Of a stretch of 64,000 nt of DNA, positions 15,899-24,188 are shown piece by piece. Under the pieces are notes generated by a model. The model was not told the origin of the DNA. It did not search any database and saw only the letters and a list, made by a program, of their open reading frames with translations. The stretch is from Okibacterium fritillariae (GTDB lineage Bacteria; Actinomycetota; Actinomycetes; Actinomycetales; Microbacteriaceae). The translations under genes and the position numbers were made by a program. The stretch is from positions 310,001 through 374,000 of the forward strand of contig NZ_FUZP01000002.1 in NCBI RefSeq assembly GCF_900167575.1, given 5' to 3'. Numbering within the stretch: position 1 is the first letter of the stretch; every line of letters starts with the position of its first letter.

Positions 15899-16666
15899 TC
15901 AGGCGCGACCGCGCATCACGGCCTGCTTCACTTCGGCGATAGCCTGCGTCACCTGGATGCCACGGGGGCATGCGTCGGTGCAGTTGAAGGTCGTGCGGCA
16001 GCGCCACACGCCTTCCTTGTCGTTGAGGATGTCGAGGCGCACGTTCGAGGCATCGTCGCGCGAGTCGAAGATGAACCGGTGCGCGTTGACGATCGCGGCG
16101 GGGCCGAAGTACTGCCCGTCGGTCCAGAACACGGGGCAGCTCGACGTGCACGCGGCGCACAGGATGCACTTGGTGGTGTCGTCGAAGCGGGCACGGTCGG
16201 CGACCGACTGGATGCGCTCCTTGCCGGCGCCGGGCTTCGACGTGGCCTGCAGGAAGGGCTGCACTTCGCGGTAGGAGGCGAAGAACGGCTCCATGTCGAC
16301 GACGAGGTCCTTCTCGAGCGGCAGACCCTTGATGGCCTCGACATAGATCGGCTTCGAGATGTCGAGGTCTTTGATCAGGGTCTTGCAGGCGAGACGGTTG
16401 CGGCCGTTGATGCGCATGGCGTCGGAGCCGCAGATGCCGTGGGCGCAGGAGCGACGGAACGTGAGCGAACCGTCCTGATCCCACTTGATCTTGTGCAGCG
16501 CGTCGAGGATGCGGTCGGTCGCGAACATCTCGACGTCGTAGTCGACCCACTTGGGCTCTTCGTCGACCTCCGGGTTGAACCGGCGGATGATGAGCGTGAC
16601 GGTGAAGGGTTTGAGGGCGTCGTCGGCGGGGGCGTCGGCGGGAGCGTCGAGTGTGGCGGTAGCCAT
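15899..16666 (-). CDS. sdhB: Succinate dehydrogenase iron-sulfur subunit
   Basis: The protein has 255 residues, normal for SdhB. It carries the [2Fe-2S] ligands in SCAHGICGSDAM and a downstream Cys in NRLAC, and the [4Fe-4S]/[3Fe-4S] clusters in CILCAACTSSCP and CRTTFNCTDACPRG. It transfers electrons from the SdhA flavin to the quinone site formed by SdhC and SdhD in the TCA cycle and respiratory chain. The start lies 2 nt after the sdhA stop, consistent with a coupled sdhCDAB operon. A terminator hairpin follows the gene. Confidence 0.97.
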   Translation of the reverse strand: MATATLDAPADAPADDALKPFTVTLIIRRFNPEVDEEPKWVDYDVEMFATDRILDALHKIKWDQDGSLTFRRSCAHGICGSDAMRINGRNRLACKTLIKDLDISKPIYVEAIKGLPLEKDLVVDMEPFFASYREVQPFLQATSKPGAGKERIQSVADRARFDDTTKCILCAACTSSCPVFWTDGQYFGPAAIVNAHRFIFDSRDDASNVRLDILNDKEGVWRCRTTFNCTDACPRGIQVTQAIAEVKQAVMRGRA

Positions 16667-16668
16667 GT

Positions 16669-18486
16669 CTAGTACTTCCTCTCCATCGGCTGGTAGCGCG
16701 TGATCGTGACGGGCTTCCAGTCGAGCGTGATGTGGTCTGCCGCGTCGGACGACAGGGGGTCGCCGGTCAAGTAGGCCATGGTGTGTTTCATGTAGTTCTC
16801 GTCGTCGCGCTTCGGGAAGTCGTCGCGCATGTGGCCGCCGCGGCTTTCCTTGCGGTTGCGGGCCGAGTAGACGACGACCTCGGCGAGGTCGAGCAGGAAG
16901 CCGAGTTCGATGGCCTCGAGCAGGTCGGTGTTGAAGCGACGACCTTTGTCTTGCACGGCGATGTTGCGGTAACGGTCGCGTAGGTTGTGGATGGTCTCGG
17001 TGACCTCGGCGAGCGACTCGTCGGTGCGGAACACCTGGGCGTTGCGGTCCATGTGCTCTTGCAGCTCTTTACGGATGGTCGAGAGCCGCTCGGTTCCGTT
17101 GGAGTTGCGGGCGTTCTCGACGAGCTCCTGCACGAAGGCGGCCGGGTTTTCGGGCAGCGGCGTGAAGTCGACGTTCTGCACGTATTCGACGGCGTTGTTG
17201 CCGGCGCGCTTGCCGAACACGTTGATGTCGAGCAGCGAGTTGGTGCCGAGACGGTTGGAGCCGTGTACCGAGACGCAGGCGCATTCGCCGGCCGCGTAGA
17301 GGCCGGGCACGACGGTGTCGTTGTCGCTCAGCACCTCGGCGCGGACGTTGGTGGGGATGCCGCCCATGGCGTAGTGGGCGGTAGGCATGACGGGCACGGG
17401 CTCGACGACCGGGTCGACGCCCAGGTAGGTGCGGGCGAACTCGGTGATGTCGGGCAGCTTCGTCTCGAGCACCTCGGCACCGAGGTGCGTGCAGTCGAGG
17501 TAGACGTAGTCCTTGTGGGGTCCGGCGCCGCGGCCCTCGGCCACCTCTTGCACCATGCAGCGGGCGACGATGTCGCGCGGCGCGAGGTCTTTGATGGTGG
17601 GGGCGTAGCGCTCCATAAAGCGCTCACCCGAGGCGTTTCGCAGGATGGCACCCTCACCGCGCGCACCCTCGGTGAGCAGGATGCCGAGGCCCGCCAATCC
17701 GGTCGGGTGGAACTGGAAGAACTCCATGTCCTCGAGCGGCAGGCCCTTGCGCCAGATGATTCCGACGCCGTCGCCCGTGAGGGTGTGCGCGTTGGAGGTG
17801 GTTTTGTAGATCTTGCCGAAGCCGCCCGTGGCGAAGATGATCGCCTTGGCCTGGAAGACGTGGATGTCGCCCGTGGCGAGCTCGTAGGCGACGACGCCCG
17901 ACGGCTTCTTGACGCCGTCGACCTCGGTCATGATCAGGTCGAGCGCGTAGTACTCGTTGAAGAAGTTGATGCCGAGGCGCACGCAGTTCTGGAACAGCGT
18001 CTGCAGGATCATGTGACCCGTGCGGTCGGCGGCGTAGCAGGCGCGGCGCACGGGCGACTTGCCGTGGTCACGCGTGTGGCCACCGAAGCGGCGCTGGTCG
18101 ATCTTGCCCTCGGGCGTGCGGTTGAACGGCAGGCCCATGTTCTCGAGGTCGATGACGGCGTCGATGGCCTCTTTCGCGAGGATCTCGGCCGCATCCTGGT
18201 CGACCAGGTAGTCGCCACCCTTGATGGTGTCGAACGTGTGCCACTCCCACGAGTCCTCTTCGACGTTGGCGAGGGCCGCAGCCATACCGCCCTGCGCCGC
18301 ACCGGTGTGCGAACGCGTGGGGTAGAGCTTCGAGATGACGGCCGTCTTGGCGCCCGGACCGGCCTCGATGGCGGCGCGCATTCCGGCACCACCGGCTCCG
18401 ACGATGACGATGTCGAATTGGTGGTAGTGGACTCCGTCGATGACGGTGGATTCAGCGGTCGTGTCGGCCGAGAATGATGAGGTCAC
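16669..18486 (-). CDS. sdhA: Succinate dehydrogenase flavoprotein subunit
   Basis: The protein has 605 residues. The N-terminal dinucleotide fold ([19 protein letters not shown]) binds [18 protein letters not shown] contains the His that normally links FAD covalently. Active-site regions include [20 protein letters not shown] and [13 protein letters not shown]. The family oxidises succinate to fumarate. The GTG start at 18486 has only a weak ribosome site (GGATG), but the N terminus matches expected length. It sits third in sdhCDAB, immediately before sdhB and 79 nt after sdhD. Confidence 0.97.
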   Translation of the reverse strand: MTSSFSADTTAESTVIDGVHYHQFDIVIVGAGGAGMRAAIEAGPGAKTAVISKLYPTRSHTGAAQGGMAAALANVEEDSWEWHTFDTIKGGDYLVDQDAAEILAKEAIDAVIDLENMGLPFNRTPEGKIDQRRFGGHTRDHGKSPVRRACYAADRTGHMILQTLFQNCVRLGINFFNEYYALDLIMTEVDGVKKPSGVVAYELATGDIHVFQAKAIIFATGGFGKIYKTTSNAHTLTGDGVGIIWRKGLPLEDMEFFQFHPTGLAGLGILLTEGARGEGAILRNASGERFMERYAPTIKDLAPRDIVARCMVQEVAEGRGAGPHKDYVYLDCTHLGAEVLETKLPDITEFARTYLGVDPVVEPVPVMPTAHYAMGGIPTNVRAEVLSDNDTVVPGLYAAGECACVSVHGSNRLGTNSLLDINVFGKRAGNNAVEYVQNVDFTPLPENPAAFVQELVENARNSNGTERLSTIRKELQEHMDRNAQVFRTDESLAEVTETIHNLRDRYRNIAVQDKGRRFNTDLLEAIELGFLLDLAEVVVYSARNRKESRGGHMRDDFPKRDDENYMKHTMAYLTGDPLSSDAADHITLDWKPVTITRYQPMERKY

Positions 18487-18565
18487 AGGTACATCCGTAA
18501 TTCTGGTGGGTGGTGAAGCGGGGCCGGAATTCGTGGGGCTGAGGCCAGCTCGTGGTGCGAAGGGA

Positions 18566-19015
18566 TCAGCTCGTGGGGCAGAAGGACGCGACCAGGTCGG
18601 CGGGGGCGCCGGCGGGGCACGGGTCGAACGTGAAGACCACGAGGGTGCCGAGCACGATGAGAACGACGGCCGAGACGAAGATGGCGCCCTTCAAGATCTT
18701 GCCGACCGTCTGGTTGCGCGAGTAGTCGTTCACGAGCGTGCGCATGCCGTTGGAGCCGTGGATGAGCGCGAGCCAGAGCATCGCGACATCCCACCACTGC
18801 CAGAACGGGCTCGAGAGCTTGCCGCCCACGAACGCGAAGTCGATGGCGCTCACGCCGTCGCCCACCATGAGGTTGACGAAGAGGTGGCCGAAGATGAGCA
18901 CGACCAGCACCACACCGGAGGCGCGCATGTAGATCCAGCCCCACTTCTCCCAGTTCACGCCTTTTTTGGGCGCCGGGCGGATGGGAGTGCGGGGGGCGTC
19001 GATTGTCGTCGTCAT
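18566..19015 (-). CDS. sdhD: Succinate dehydrogenase membrane anchor subunit
   Basis: The protein has 149 residues with three transmembrane helices (about residues 30-52, 72-92 and 108-130). It contains [19 protein letters not shown], whose His is in the position of a heme b ligand of SdhD in actinobacterial enzymes. With SdhC it anchors the complex and forms the quinone site. The start is 13 nt from the sdhC stop in the same operon. The C terminus carries two Cys residues in an unusually long tail. Confidence 0.94.
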   Translation of the reverse strand: MTTTIDAPRTPIRPAPKKGVNWEKWGWIYMRASGVVLVVLIFGHLFVNLMVGDGVSAIDFAFVGGKLSSPFWQWWDVAMLWLALIHGSNGMRTLVNDYSRNQTVGKILKGAIFVSAVVLIVLGTLVVFTFDPCPAGAPADLVASFCPTS

Positions 19016-19028
19016 GATCTGGCCCCTT

Positions 19029-19448
19029 CTAGTGCGAGAACACGTTGATCAGGTGCCGGGGCACGAAACCGAGCATGGTGATGACCCAGAGGCCGATGAC
19101 CACGTAGAACATGACCTTCTGGTACTTGGAACCCTTGGACCAGAAGTCGATGAGCACGATGCGCAGGCCGTTGTAGGCGTGATACGCGATCGCACCGACG
19201 AGGGCGACCTCACCGAGGCCCATGATGGGCGTCTGGTAGGTGCCGATGACGGCGTTGTAGGCCTCGGGGGAGACCCGGATGAGGGCCGTATCGAGGATGT
19301 GGACCAGCAGGAAGAAGAAGATGGCGACACCCGTGATTCGGTGAAGCACCCACGACCACATGCCTTCGCGACCGCGGTACAGAGTACCTGCGGGTCGTTT
19401 GGGACCGGACTGAGTTATCGGTGGAGTCCCTGCCGTCTTCAGTGACAC
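19029..19448 (-). CDS. sdhC: Succinate dehydrogenase cytochrome b556 subunit
   Basis: The protein has about 139 residues and three transmembrane helices. The family motif RGREGMWSWVLHRITGVAIF holds the conserved Ser/Arg of the quinone site, and AYHAYNGLRI contains the likely heme-ligand His. GTG at 19448 is chosen because AGGGAGGG lies 6 nt upstream. ATG at 19490 is an in-frame alternative whose GGAGG lies only 2 nt away, giving 153 residues. A TAGACT hexamer at 19524-19529 (minus) is a possible -10 for the operon. It is first in sdhCDAB and divergent from manC. Confidence 0.9.
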   Translation of the reverse strand: MSLKTAGTPPITQSGPKRPAGTLYRGREGMWSWVLHRITGVAIFFFLLVHILDTALIRVSPEAYNAVIGTYQTPIMGLGEVALVGAIAYHAYNGLRIVLIDFWSKGSKYQKVMFYVVIGLWVITMLGFVPRHLINVFSH

Positions 19449-19607
19449 GAACGACCCTCCCTGACTTTTGCGGCTGACGGTGGCCGTCATGGCCTCCGTC
19501 GCGTCAAATCGGCGCGTAATGGAAGTCTATGTCGTTCACCTGTGTAGCGCCGGTTAGGTGTGCCTAAGAAGGGGGGTCGAATGCGGGGAATCGTCACGCG
19601 CCGCCGC

Positions 19608-19613
19608 TATGGT
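19608..19613 (+). promoter_or_regulatory. -10 hexamer TATGGT of manC (leaderless)
   Basis: TATGGT followed by 6 nt and the manC ATG at 19620. It supports the shorter start over an in-frame extension to 19560. Confidence 0.5.
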
Positions 19614-19619
19614 GAGGGC

Positions 19620-20735
19620 ATGACGACTGCCCTCGAACGCTTCTACAGTGTGATCCCCGCCGGCGGGATCGGTTCCCGCCTCTGGCCCCTGTCTCGCGCC
19701 GATGCGCCGAAGTTCCTGCACGACCTCACGGGGTCGGGTCAGTCGTTGCTGCGCGCCACGTGGGATCGCCTCGAGCCGCTCGCCGGCCCCGACCGCATCA
19801 TGGTCGTCACGGGCCGAGCCCACCGCGCCGCCGTCGAGGGTCAGCTTCCCGACCTCGACGACCACAACATCGTCCTCGAGAGCGAGCCGCGCGACTCCAC
19901 GGCCGCGATCGCCCTGGCTGCAGCCATCCTCATGAAGCGCGAACCGGATGTCATCATCGGCTCGTTCGCGGCCGACCACGTGATCCGCGGCGATCGCCTC
20001 TTCCGCAGCACCGTCACGCAGGCCGTGCAGACCGCCGAGGCGGGCTACATCACGACCATCGGCATCCAGCCCACCGAGCCGGCCATCGGCTTCGGCTACA
20101 TCAAGACGGGCACGCAGCTCGATGTCCCGGGGGCCGAGCTCGCCACGAAGGTCGATTCGTTCGTAGAGAAGCCCGACCTGAAGACGGCCAAGCGCTACCT
20201 GCACTCGGGCGACTACCTCTGGAACGCGGGCATGTACATCTCCCGCGCCGATGTGCTGCTCACCGAACTCGAGCGGCACGAGCCCGAGATGCACGCGCTC
20301 GTCATGGAACTCGCCGAGGCCTGGGATGATCCCGCCACACGCGGTCCCGCCGTCGACCACATCTGGCCGCGCCTCAAGAAGATCGCCATCGACTACTCGG
20401 TGGCCGAGCCCGCCGCGGCCGCGGGTCGCCTCGCGGTCATCCCCGGTCACTTCGACTGGGACGATGTGGGCGACTTCGCCTCGCTCGCCAAGCTCAACTC
20501 GTCGGGCCGCAAGACCGATCTCGCGATCCTGGGCGAGAACGCGCGTGTGCTGTCGGATGCCTCGAGCGGCATCGTCGTCAGCCAGTCGAACCGCGTCATC
20601 AGCCTCATCGGCGTGACCGACATCGTCGTGGTCGACACCCCCGACGCGCTCCTCGTCACCACGAGCCAGAACGCGCAGCGCGTGAAGAGCGTTGTCGACG
20701 CCCTCAAGCTCTCGGGTCGCGACGACGTCCTCTGA
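19620..20735 (+). CDS. manC: Mannose-1-phosphate guanylyltransferase
   Basis: The protein has 371 residues. The nucleotidyltransferase signature PAGGIGSRLWPLSRADAPKF lies at residues ~13-32, followed by sugar-binding motifs FGYIKTG, FVEKPD and LWNAGMYISR. The enzyme makes GDP-mannose from GTP and mannose 1-phosphate for mannosylated lipids and glycans. There is no phosphomannose isomerase domain, so this is the short GMP form. It is monocistronic between sdhC (divergent) and a hairpin at 20767-20799. GDP-mannose would feed the polyprenol-phosphate mannose synthase-like gene at 53738-54514. Confidence 0.93.
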   Translation: MTTALERFYSVIPAGGIGSRLWPLSRADAPKFLHDLTGSGQSLLRATWDRLEPLAGPDRIMVVTGRAHRAAVEGQLPDLDDHNIVLESEPRDSTAAIALAAAILMKREPDVIIGSFAADHVIRGDRLFRSTVTQAVQTAEAGYITTIGIQPTEPAIGFGYIKTGTQLDVPGAELATKVDSFVEKPDLKTAKRYLHSGDYLWNAGMYISRADVLLTELERHEPEMHALVMELAEAWDDPATRGPAVDHIWPRLKKIAIDYSVAEPAAAAGRLAVIPGHFDWDDVGDFASLAKLNSSGRKTDLAILGENARVLSDASSGIVVSQSNRVISLIGVTDIVVVDTPDALLVTTSQNAQRVKSVVDALKLSGRDDVL

Positions 20736-20766
20736 TCTGACGTCCTCTCCTCTTCCGCATCGGTTT

Positions 20767-20799
20767 CGGCCGGGGTCTGGCATCGCGCCGCCCCGGCCG
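20767..20799 (+). terminator. Terminator hairpin after manC
   Basis: Perfect 9-bp arms CGGCCGGGG and CCCCGGCCG with a 15-nt loop, 32 nt after the manC stop. The right arm ends directly before the -10 hexamer of the next transcript. Confidence 0.6.
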
Positions 20800-20800
20800 T

Positions 20801-20806
20801 TATCGT
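20801..20806 (+). promoter_or_regulatory. -10 hexamer TATCGT for the ABC-F leader transcript
   Basis: TATCGT is followed by 7 nt and then ATG at 20814, the same geometry as the other leaderless starts. Here the leaderless codon opens a three-codon ORF rather than the ABC-F gene itself. Confidence 0.5.
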
Positions 20807-21095
20807 TGGTGCCATGAAGTTGTAACGTCGGCACATCCGGCCCGTTCGCGGTTGCGCTCCCCGTCCTCGTTCCGGAGGGCGTCGGTCGAGCAGAGCACCC
20901 GGCGGGCATTCCCCATCCGGATGCCGACGCACGTGCCCTGCCCCGGGCGCCGTGTCCTCCTGCCGCTGCCCGTCGCTCGTTCGCGCATCCTCGCGCCTGA
21001 AGCGTCGGTCGCGCCCGGCCGAGAACGGTGCCGCCCGGCCTCCGCACGTGACGACCCCTCGGGTTCGTCGGCTCCGCCCACGAAAGGCGGTCCCT
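20807..21095 (+). promoter_or_regulatory. Long structured leader of the ABC-F gene (candidate attenuator)
   Basis: The stretch between manC and the ABC-F start holds no gene longer than three codons. A stem of 13 pairs with a 2-nt bulge joins 20826-20840 to 20917-20929, beginning at the first base after the stop of the short ORF. GCGTCGG at 20879-20885 could instead pair with 20924-20930, so the two pairings exclude each other; the 10-mer GCGTCGGTCG recurs at 21002-21011. A third hairpin, CCGCC (21074-21078) with GGCGG (21086-21090), covers most of the ribosome site. This layout fits ribosome-stalling control known for other ABC-F genes, but control here is inference. Confidence 0.5.
20814..20825 (+). 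CDS. Three-codon leaderless upstream ORF (Met-Lys-Leu-stop)
   Basis: ATG AAG TTG TAA, starting 7 nt after TATCGT. The first base after the stop begins the long leader stem. The peptide itself is too short to have a recognisable function; its likely role would be to place a ribosome on the leader. Translation is not proven. Confidence 0.4.
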   Translation: MKL

Positions 21096-22796
21096 ATGCG
21101 ACCACAGCACGACACCCATTCCTCCTCCGCACGAACGAACGAGGTTTACCCGGCCGAAACCGCGACCGTGCCCGGAAGGTCAGCCCTCGTCGACTACCTC
21201 AAGGTCAGCCACGTCGACCGGCGTTTCGGCGACCGCCGCGTGCTCACCGACGTCTCCTTCAGCGTGCCGGCCGGCAGCCGCACGGGCCTCGTCGGCGAGA
21301 ACGGCTCGGGCAAGTCGACCCTGCTCGGCATCGTCGCGGGCGAGGCCGAAGCGGATGGCGGCGACATCCTGCGCCCCGTGCGCACCGGCTACCTGCCTCA
21401 AGAGGTGCGATACGACCGCAGCGGGAGCGTCGGGGCGCTACTCGAACGCGCGCTCGCCGAGGCGCGCGGTCTCGAACGCGAGCTCGAAAAGGCGGCGGCG
21501 GCGCTGGAAGAAGGCTCCGAGGCATCCGCCCGCCGTTTCGACCGCGCGCTGACGGCGGCCGAGCGCGCGGATGTCTGGTCGGCCGACGCGCGTCTCGCCG
21601 AGGCCGTGCAGGCGCTCGGCGTCGACACGATCCCGCGGCAACGCCTGCTCGACGAGGTGTCGGGCGGCCAGCGCTCGCGCCTCGCCCTCGCCGCCGTTCT
21701 GACCTCGCGGCCCACGGCCCTGCTGCTCGACGAGCCGACGAACCATCTCGATGACGCGGCTGCGGCGTTCCTCACGCGCGTGCTGCACGGATGGTCGGGG
21801 CCCGTGCTCTTCGCGAGCCACGACCGCGCGTTCCTGGACGAGGCCGCGACGACCCTGGTCGATCTGGACCTGCGCGATTCGGCCGACGGGGTGACCCAAT
21901 TCGGGGGAGGTTTCTCGGAGTATCTCTCGGAGAAGCGGCTGGCGCGGGAACGCTGGGAGCGCCGTTATGCCGAGGAGCAGGACGAGCTCGACCGGCTGCG
22001 CGGCGAGGCGCAGGAGACGGCGCGCGCGGTCTCGCACAACGCGCCGATCTCGGACAACAACAAGATGGCGTTCGGGATGCGGGGCGACCGCGTCGTGCAA
22101 CAGATCAGTCGCCGCATCCGCAACGCCGCCGGCCGGCTCGAACGCCTCGAGGCCGAGCAGGTGCGCAAACCGCCGGCACCGCTCACCTTCCAAGGAATCC
22201 CGGCGGGCACGACGGTCTCGGCGGACGAGGGTGCGCTGGTCGACCTCCGCGATGTCGAGGTGGCCGGGCGGCTGTCGCTCGACCGCCTGACCGTCGCGCC
22301 GCGCACGCGCCTGCTCATCACGGGCGCGAACGGCTCGGGCAAGTCCACGGCGCTCGCCGTTCTCGCCGGGCGCCTGCCGCTGGCATCCGCCCGGGGCACC
22401 CGCCGTCAGCGCCCCGGCCTCCGCATCGGCCTGCTCGAACAAGACGTGCGCTTCGCCGACCCGGATGCCTCACCCCGCCGTCACTACGAACGCGCCCTGG
22501 GCGAGCAACGCGCCGAGCGCACGCCCCTCGTCTCGCTCGGGCTCGTGGCGCCGCGCGACCTCGACCGCCCCGTCGGCGTGCTCTCGGTGGGGCAGCAGCG
22601 GCGCCTCGCGCTCGCCCTCATCATCGCGCGGCCGCCGCACCTGTTCCTGCTCGACGAGCCCACCAACCACCTCTCGCTCGCGCTCGCCACGGAACTCGAG
22701 GAAGCGCTCGACTCCTACCCGGGCGCCGTGGTGCTGGCGAGCCACGACCGGTGGCTGCGGCGGCGCTGGTCGGGGGAGGTGCTGCCGCTCGTCTGA
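21096..22796 (+). CDS. ABC-F family ATPase (probable ribosome-protection protein)
   Basis: The protein has 566 residues from ATG 21096, which follows GAAAGGCGG. Two ATPase domains are present with no membrane part: Walker A GENGSGKST (~67) and GANGSGKST (~408), signatures SGGQRSRLALA and LSVGQQRRLALA, and Walker B LLLDEPTNHLD and LFLLDEPTNHLS. A charged helical linker lies at ~265-365. ABC-F proteins bind the ribosomal E site; members of the antibiotic-resistance subgroup displace drugs from the peptidyl transferase centre or exit tunnel. The leader suggests inducible expression. The drug class cannot be read from sequence alone. Confidence 0.9.
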   Translation: MRPQHDTHSSSARTNEVYPAETATVPGRSALVDYLKVSHVDRRFGDRRVLTDVSFSVPAGSRTGLVGENGSGKSTLLGIVAGEAEADGGDILRPVRTGYLPQEVRYDRSGSVGALLERALAEARGLERELEKAAAALEEGSEASARRFDRALTAAERADVWSADARLAEAVQALGVDTIPRQRLLDEVSGGQRSRLALAAVLTSRPTALLLDEPTNHLDDAAAAFLTRVLHGWSGPVLFASHDRAFLDEAATTLVDLDLRDSADGVTQFGGGFSEYLSEKRLARERWERRYAEEQDELDRLRGEAQETARAVSHNAPISDNNKMAFGMRGDRVVQQISRRIRNAAGRLERLEAEQVRKPPAPLTFQGIPAGTTVSADEGALVDLRDVEVAGRLSLDRLTVAPRTRLLITGANGSGKSTALAVLAGRLPLASARGTRRQRPGLRIGLLEQDVRFADPDASPRRHYERALGEQRAERTPLVSLGLVAPRDLDRPVGVLSVGQQRRLALALIIARPPHLFLLDEPTNHLSLALATELEEALDSYPGAVVLASHDRWLRRRWSGEVLPLV

Positions 22797-22834
22797 ACAC
22801 CGCAGTGCGCAGGCGCGCGGGCGACTTTTCCCTG

Positions 22835-22850
22835 CTGCTCATGTGAGCAG
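22835..22850. promoter_or_regulatory. Inverted repeat, candidate operator
   Basis: CTGCTCA-TG-TGAGCAG is a perfect 7-2-7 inverted repeat about 165 bp before bmpA and about 30 bp before a possible -10 (TAATAT at 22879-22884). The spacing is too short for an RNA hairpin loop, so a dimeric repressor site is more likely. The regulator is unknown. Confidence 0.35.
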
Positions 22851-23002
22851 ACGCGTGCACCACCCAAATGTTTCGGCCTAATATCCGGGGAGGAACTGCT
22901 TTGTAACGCTTCTGCGGCAAAGCCCGACCCGGCATCGTGGCCTCCGTAACATTGGGTAACGTATGCCCATATGGCTCCGAGAAATCTTCCGGAGCAGCAT
23001 TC

Positions 23003-24103
23003 ATGGAGGAAACCTTGACAATCACATTCCGTAAGGCAGCAGCGAGCTCCCTCGCCGGTGTCGGACTCGTGGCACTTCTGGCCGGCTGCGGATCAGCACC
23101 GTCGTCGGACAACACCTCCGGTGGTGCCGCCGCTTCCGACTTCCTGCCGTGCATCGTCTCCGACGCCGGTGGCTTCGACGACAAGTCCTTCAACCAGTCC
23201 TCGTACGAGGGCCTGGTCGAGGCGGCCGACACCCTGGGCGTCGAGCCCAAGGACGTCCAGTCCGACAAGGAAGACGACTACGCTCCGAACATCACCAACC
23301 TCGTCGACCAGGGCTGCGGCCTGATCGTCACGGTCGGATTCGCCCTCGCCGACGCCACCAAGGCCGCCGCCGAAGAGAACACCGACGTCGACTTCGTCAT
23401 GCTCGACGACAACTCGATCGACCTCGAGAACGTCAAGCCGGTCGTCTACGACACCGCGCAGGCCGCGTTCCTCGCCGGCTACACGGCCGCCGCCTACTCG
23501 AAGACCGGCGTCGTCGGCACCTTCGGTGGCAGCCAGTTCCCGACCGTCACCATCTTCATGGACGGCTTCGCCGATGGCGTCGCCTACTTCAACGAGCAGA
23601 AGAGCAAGGACGTCAAGGTCGTCGGCTGGGACGTCAAGGGCCAGACCGGTTCCTTCACGGGCGGCTTCGAGGCCAACGACACGGCCAAGCAGCTCGCCAA
23701 CGCGCTCATCGACCAGAACGCCGACGTGCTGCTGCCCGTCGGTGGCCCGATCTTCCTGTCGGCCATCGAGGCCGTCAAGGACTCGGGCAAGGACATCGCG
23801 ATGATCGGTGTCGACGCCGACCTCTACGAGACGGCTGCTGCCGACAACGGCCTGTTCCTGACCTCCATCCTGAAGCAGATGAAGTCCGGTGTCACCGACA
23901 TCGTCGAGGCCGCCGGTAAGGGCGACTTCGACGCCACGCCGTACGTGGGCACGCTCGAGAACGACGGCGTCGGAATCGCCCCGTTCCACGACTACGAGTC
24001 CAAGGTCCCCGCCGACCTGCAGGGCGAGCTCGACACCATCAAGGCCGGCATCATCGACGGCTCGATCACGGTCGAGTCGCCGTCGTCGCCGAGCACCAAG
24101 TAA
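23003..24103 (+). CDS. BMP-family substrate-binding lipoprotein (nucleoside type)
   Basis: The protein has 366 residues with a signal peptide ending in a lipobox, LLAGC, near residue 31, so the mature protein is membrane-anchored through Cys. Conserved BMP regions include IVSDAGGFDDKSFNQSSYEG, GVVGTFGG and IGVDADLYE. Members of this family bind purine or pyrimidine nucleosides. ATG 23003 has GGAG 8 nt upstream; TTG 23015 has GGAGG 5 nt upstream and is an equally plausible start giving the same mature protein. It precedes the ABC genes but is separated from them by a strong hairpin. Confidence 0.93.
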   Translation: MEETLTITFRKAAASSLAGVGLVALLAGCGSAPSSDNTSGGAAASDFLPCIVSDAGGFDDKSFNQSSYEGLVEAADTLGVEPKDVQSDKEDDYAPNITNLVDQGCGLIVTVGFALADATKAAAEENTDVDFVMLDDNSIDLENVKPVVYDTAQAAFLAGYTAAAYSKTGVVGTFGGSQFPTVTIFMDGFADGVAYFNEQKSKDVKVVGWDVKGQTGSFTGGFEANDTAKQLANALIDQNADVLLPVGGPIFLSAIEAVKDSGKDIAMIGVDADLYETAAADNGLFLTSILKQMKSGVTDIVEAAGKGDFDATPYVGTLENDGVGIAPFHDYESKVPADLQGELDTIKAGIIDGSITVESPSSPSTK

Positions 24104-24127
24104 CACCCGCACACAGCACCAAGGCGA

Positions 24128-24156
24128 GGGGGGCCCAGCCGCAGGCTGGGCCCCCC
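24128..24156 (+). terminator. Perfect 13-bp hairpin between bmp and the ABC genes
   Basis: GGGGGGCCCAGCC and its exact complement flank a 3-nt loop (GCA), 25 nt after the lipoprotein stop and 32 nt before the ATPase start. No T run follows. It probably ends most transcripts after the lipoprotein gene, or stabilises their 3' end, giving excess binding protein over transporter. Confidence 0.7.
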
Positions 24157-24188
24157 GACCCGTTCTCTACGACGTAGGATTCAACAAC

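Noticed and set aside
18483-18494. ATG TAC CTG TGA (Met-Tyr-Leu) just before and overlapping the sdhA GTG
   Set aside because: It resembles the MKL leader, but there is no TANNNT at the right distance and it is the tail of a longer shadow frame in sdhD; chance is likely.
24104-24188. In-frame upstream extension of the ABC ATPase through the hairpin region
   Set aside because: The added sequence is Arg/Ser/Pro-rich, crosses a perfect hairpin and is antisense-like to the lipoprotein frame; ATG 24189 matches the family start.
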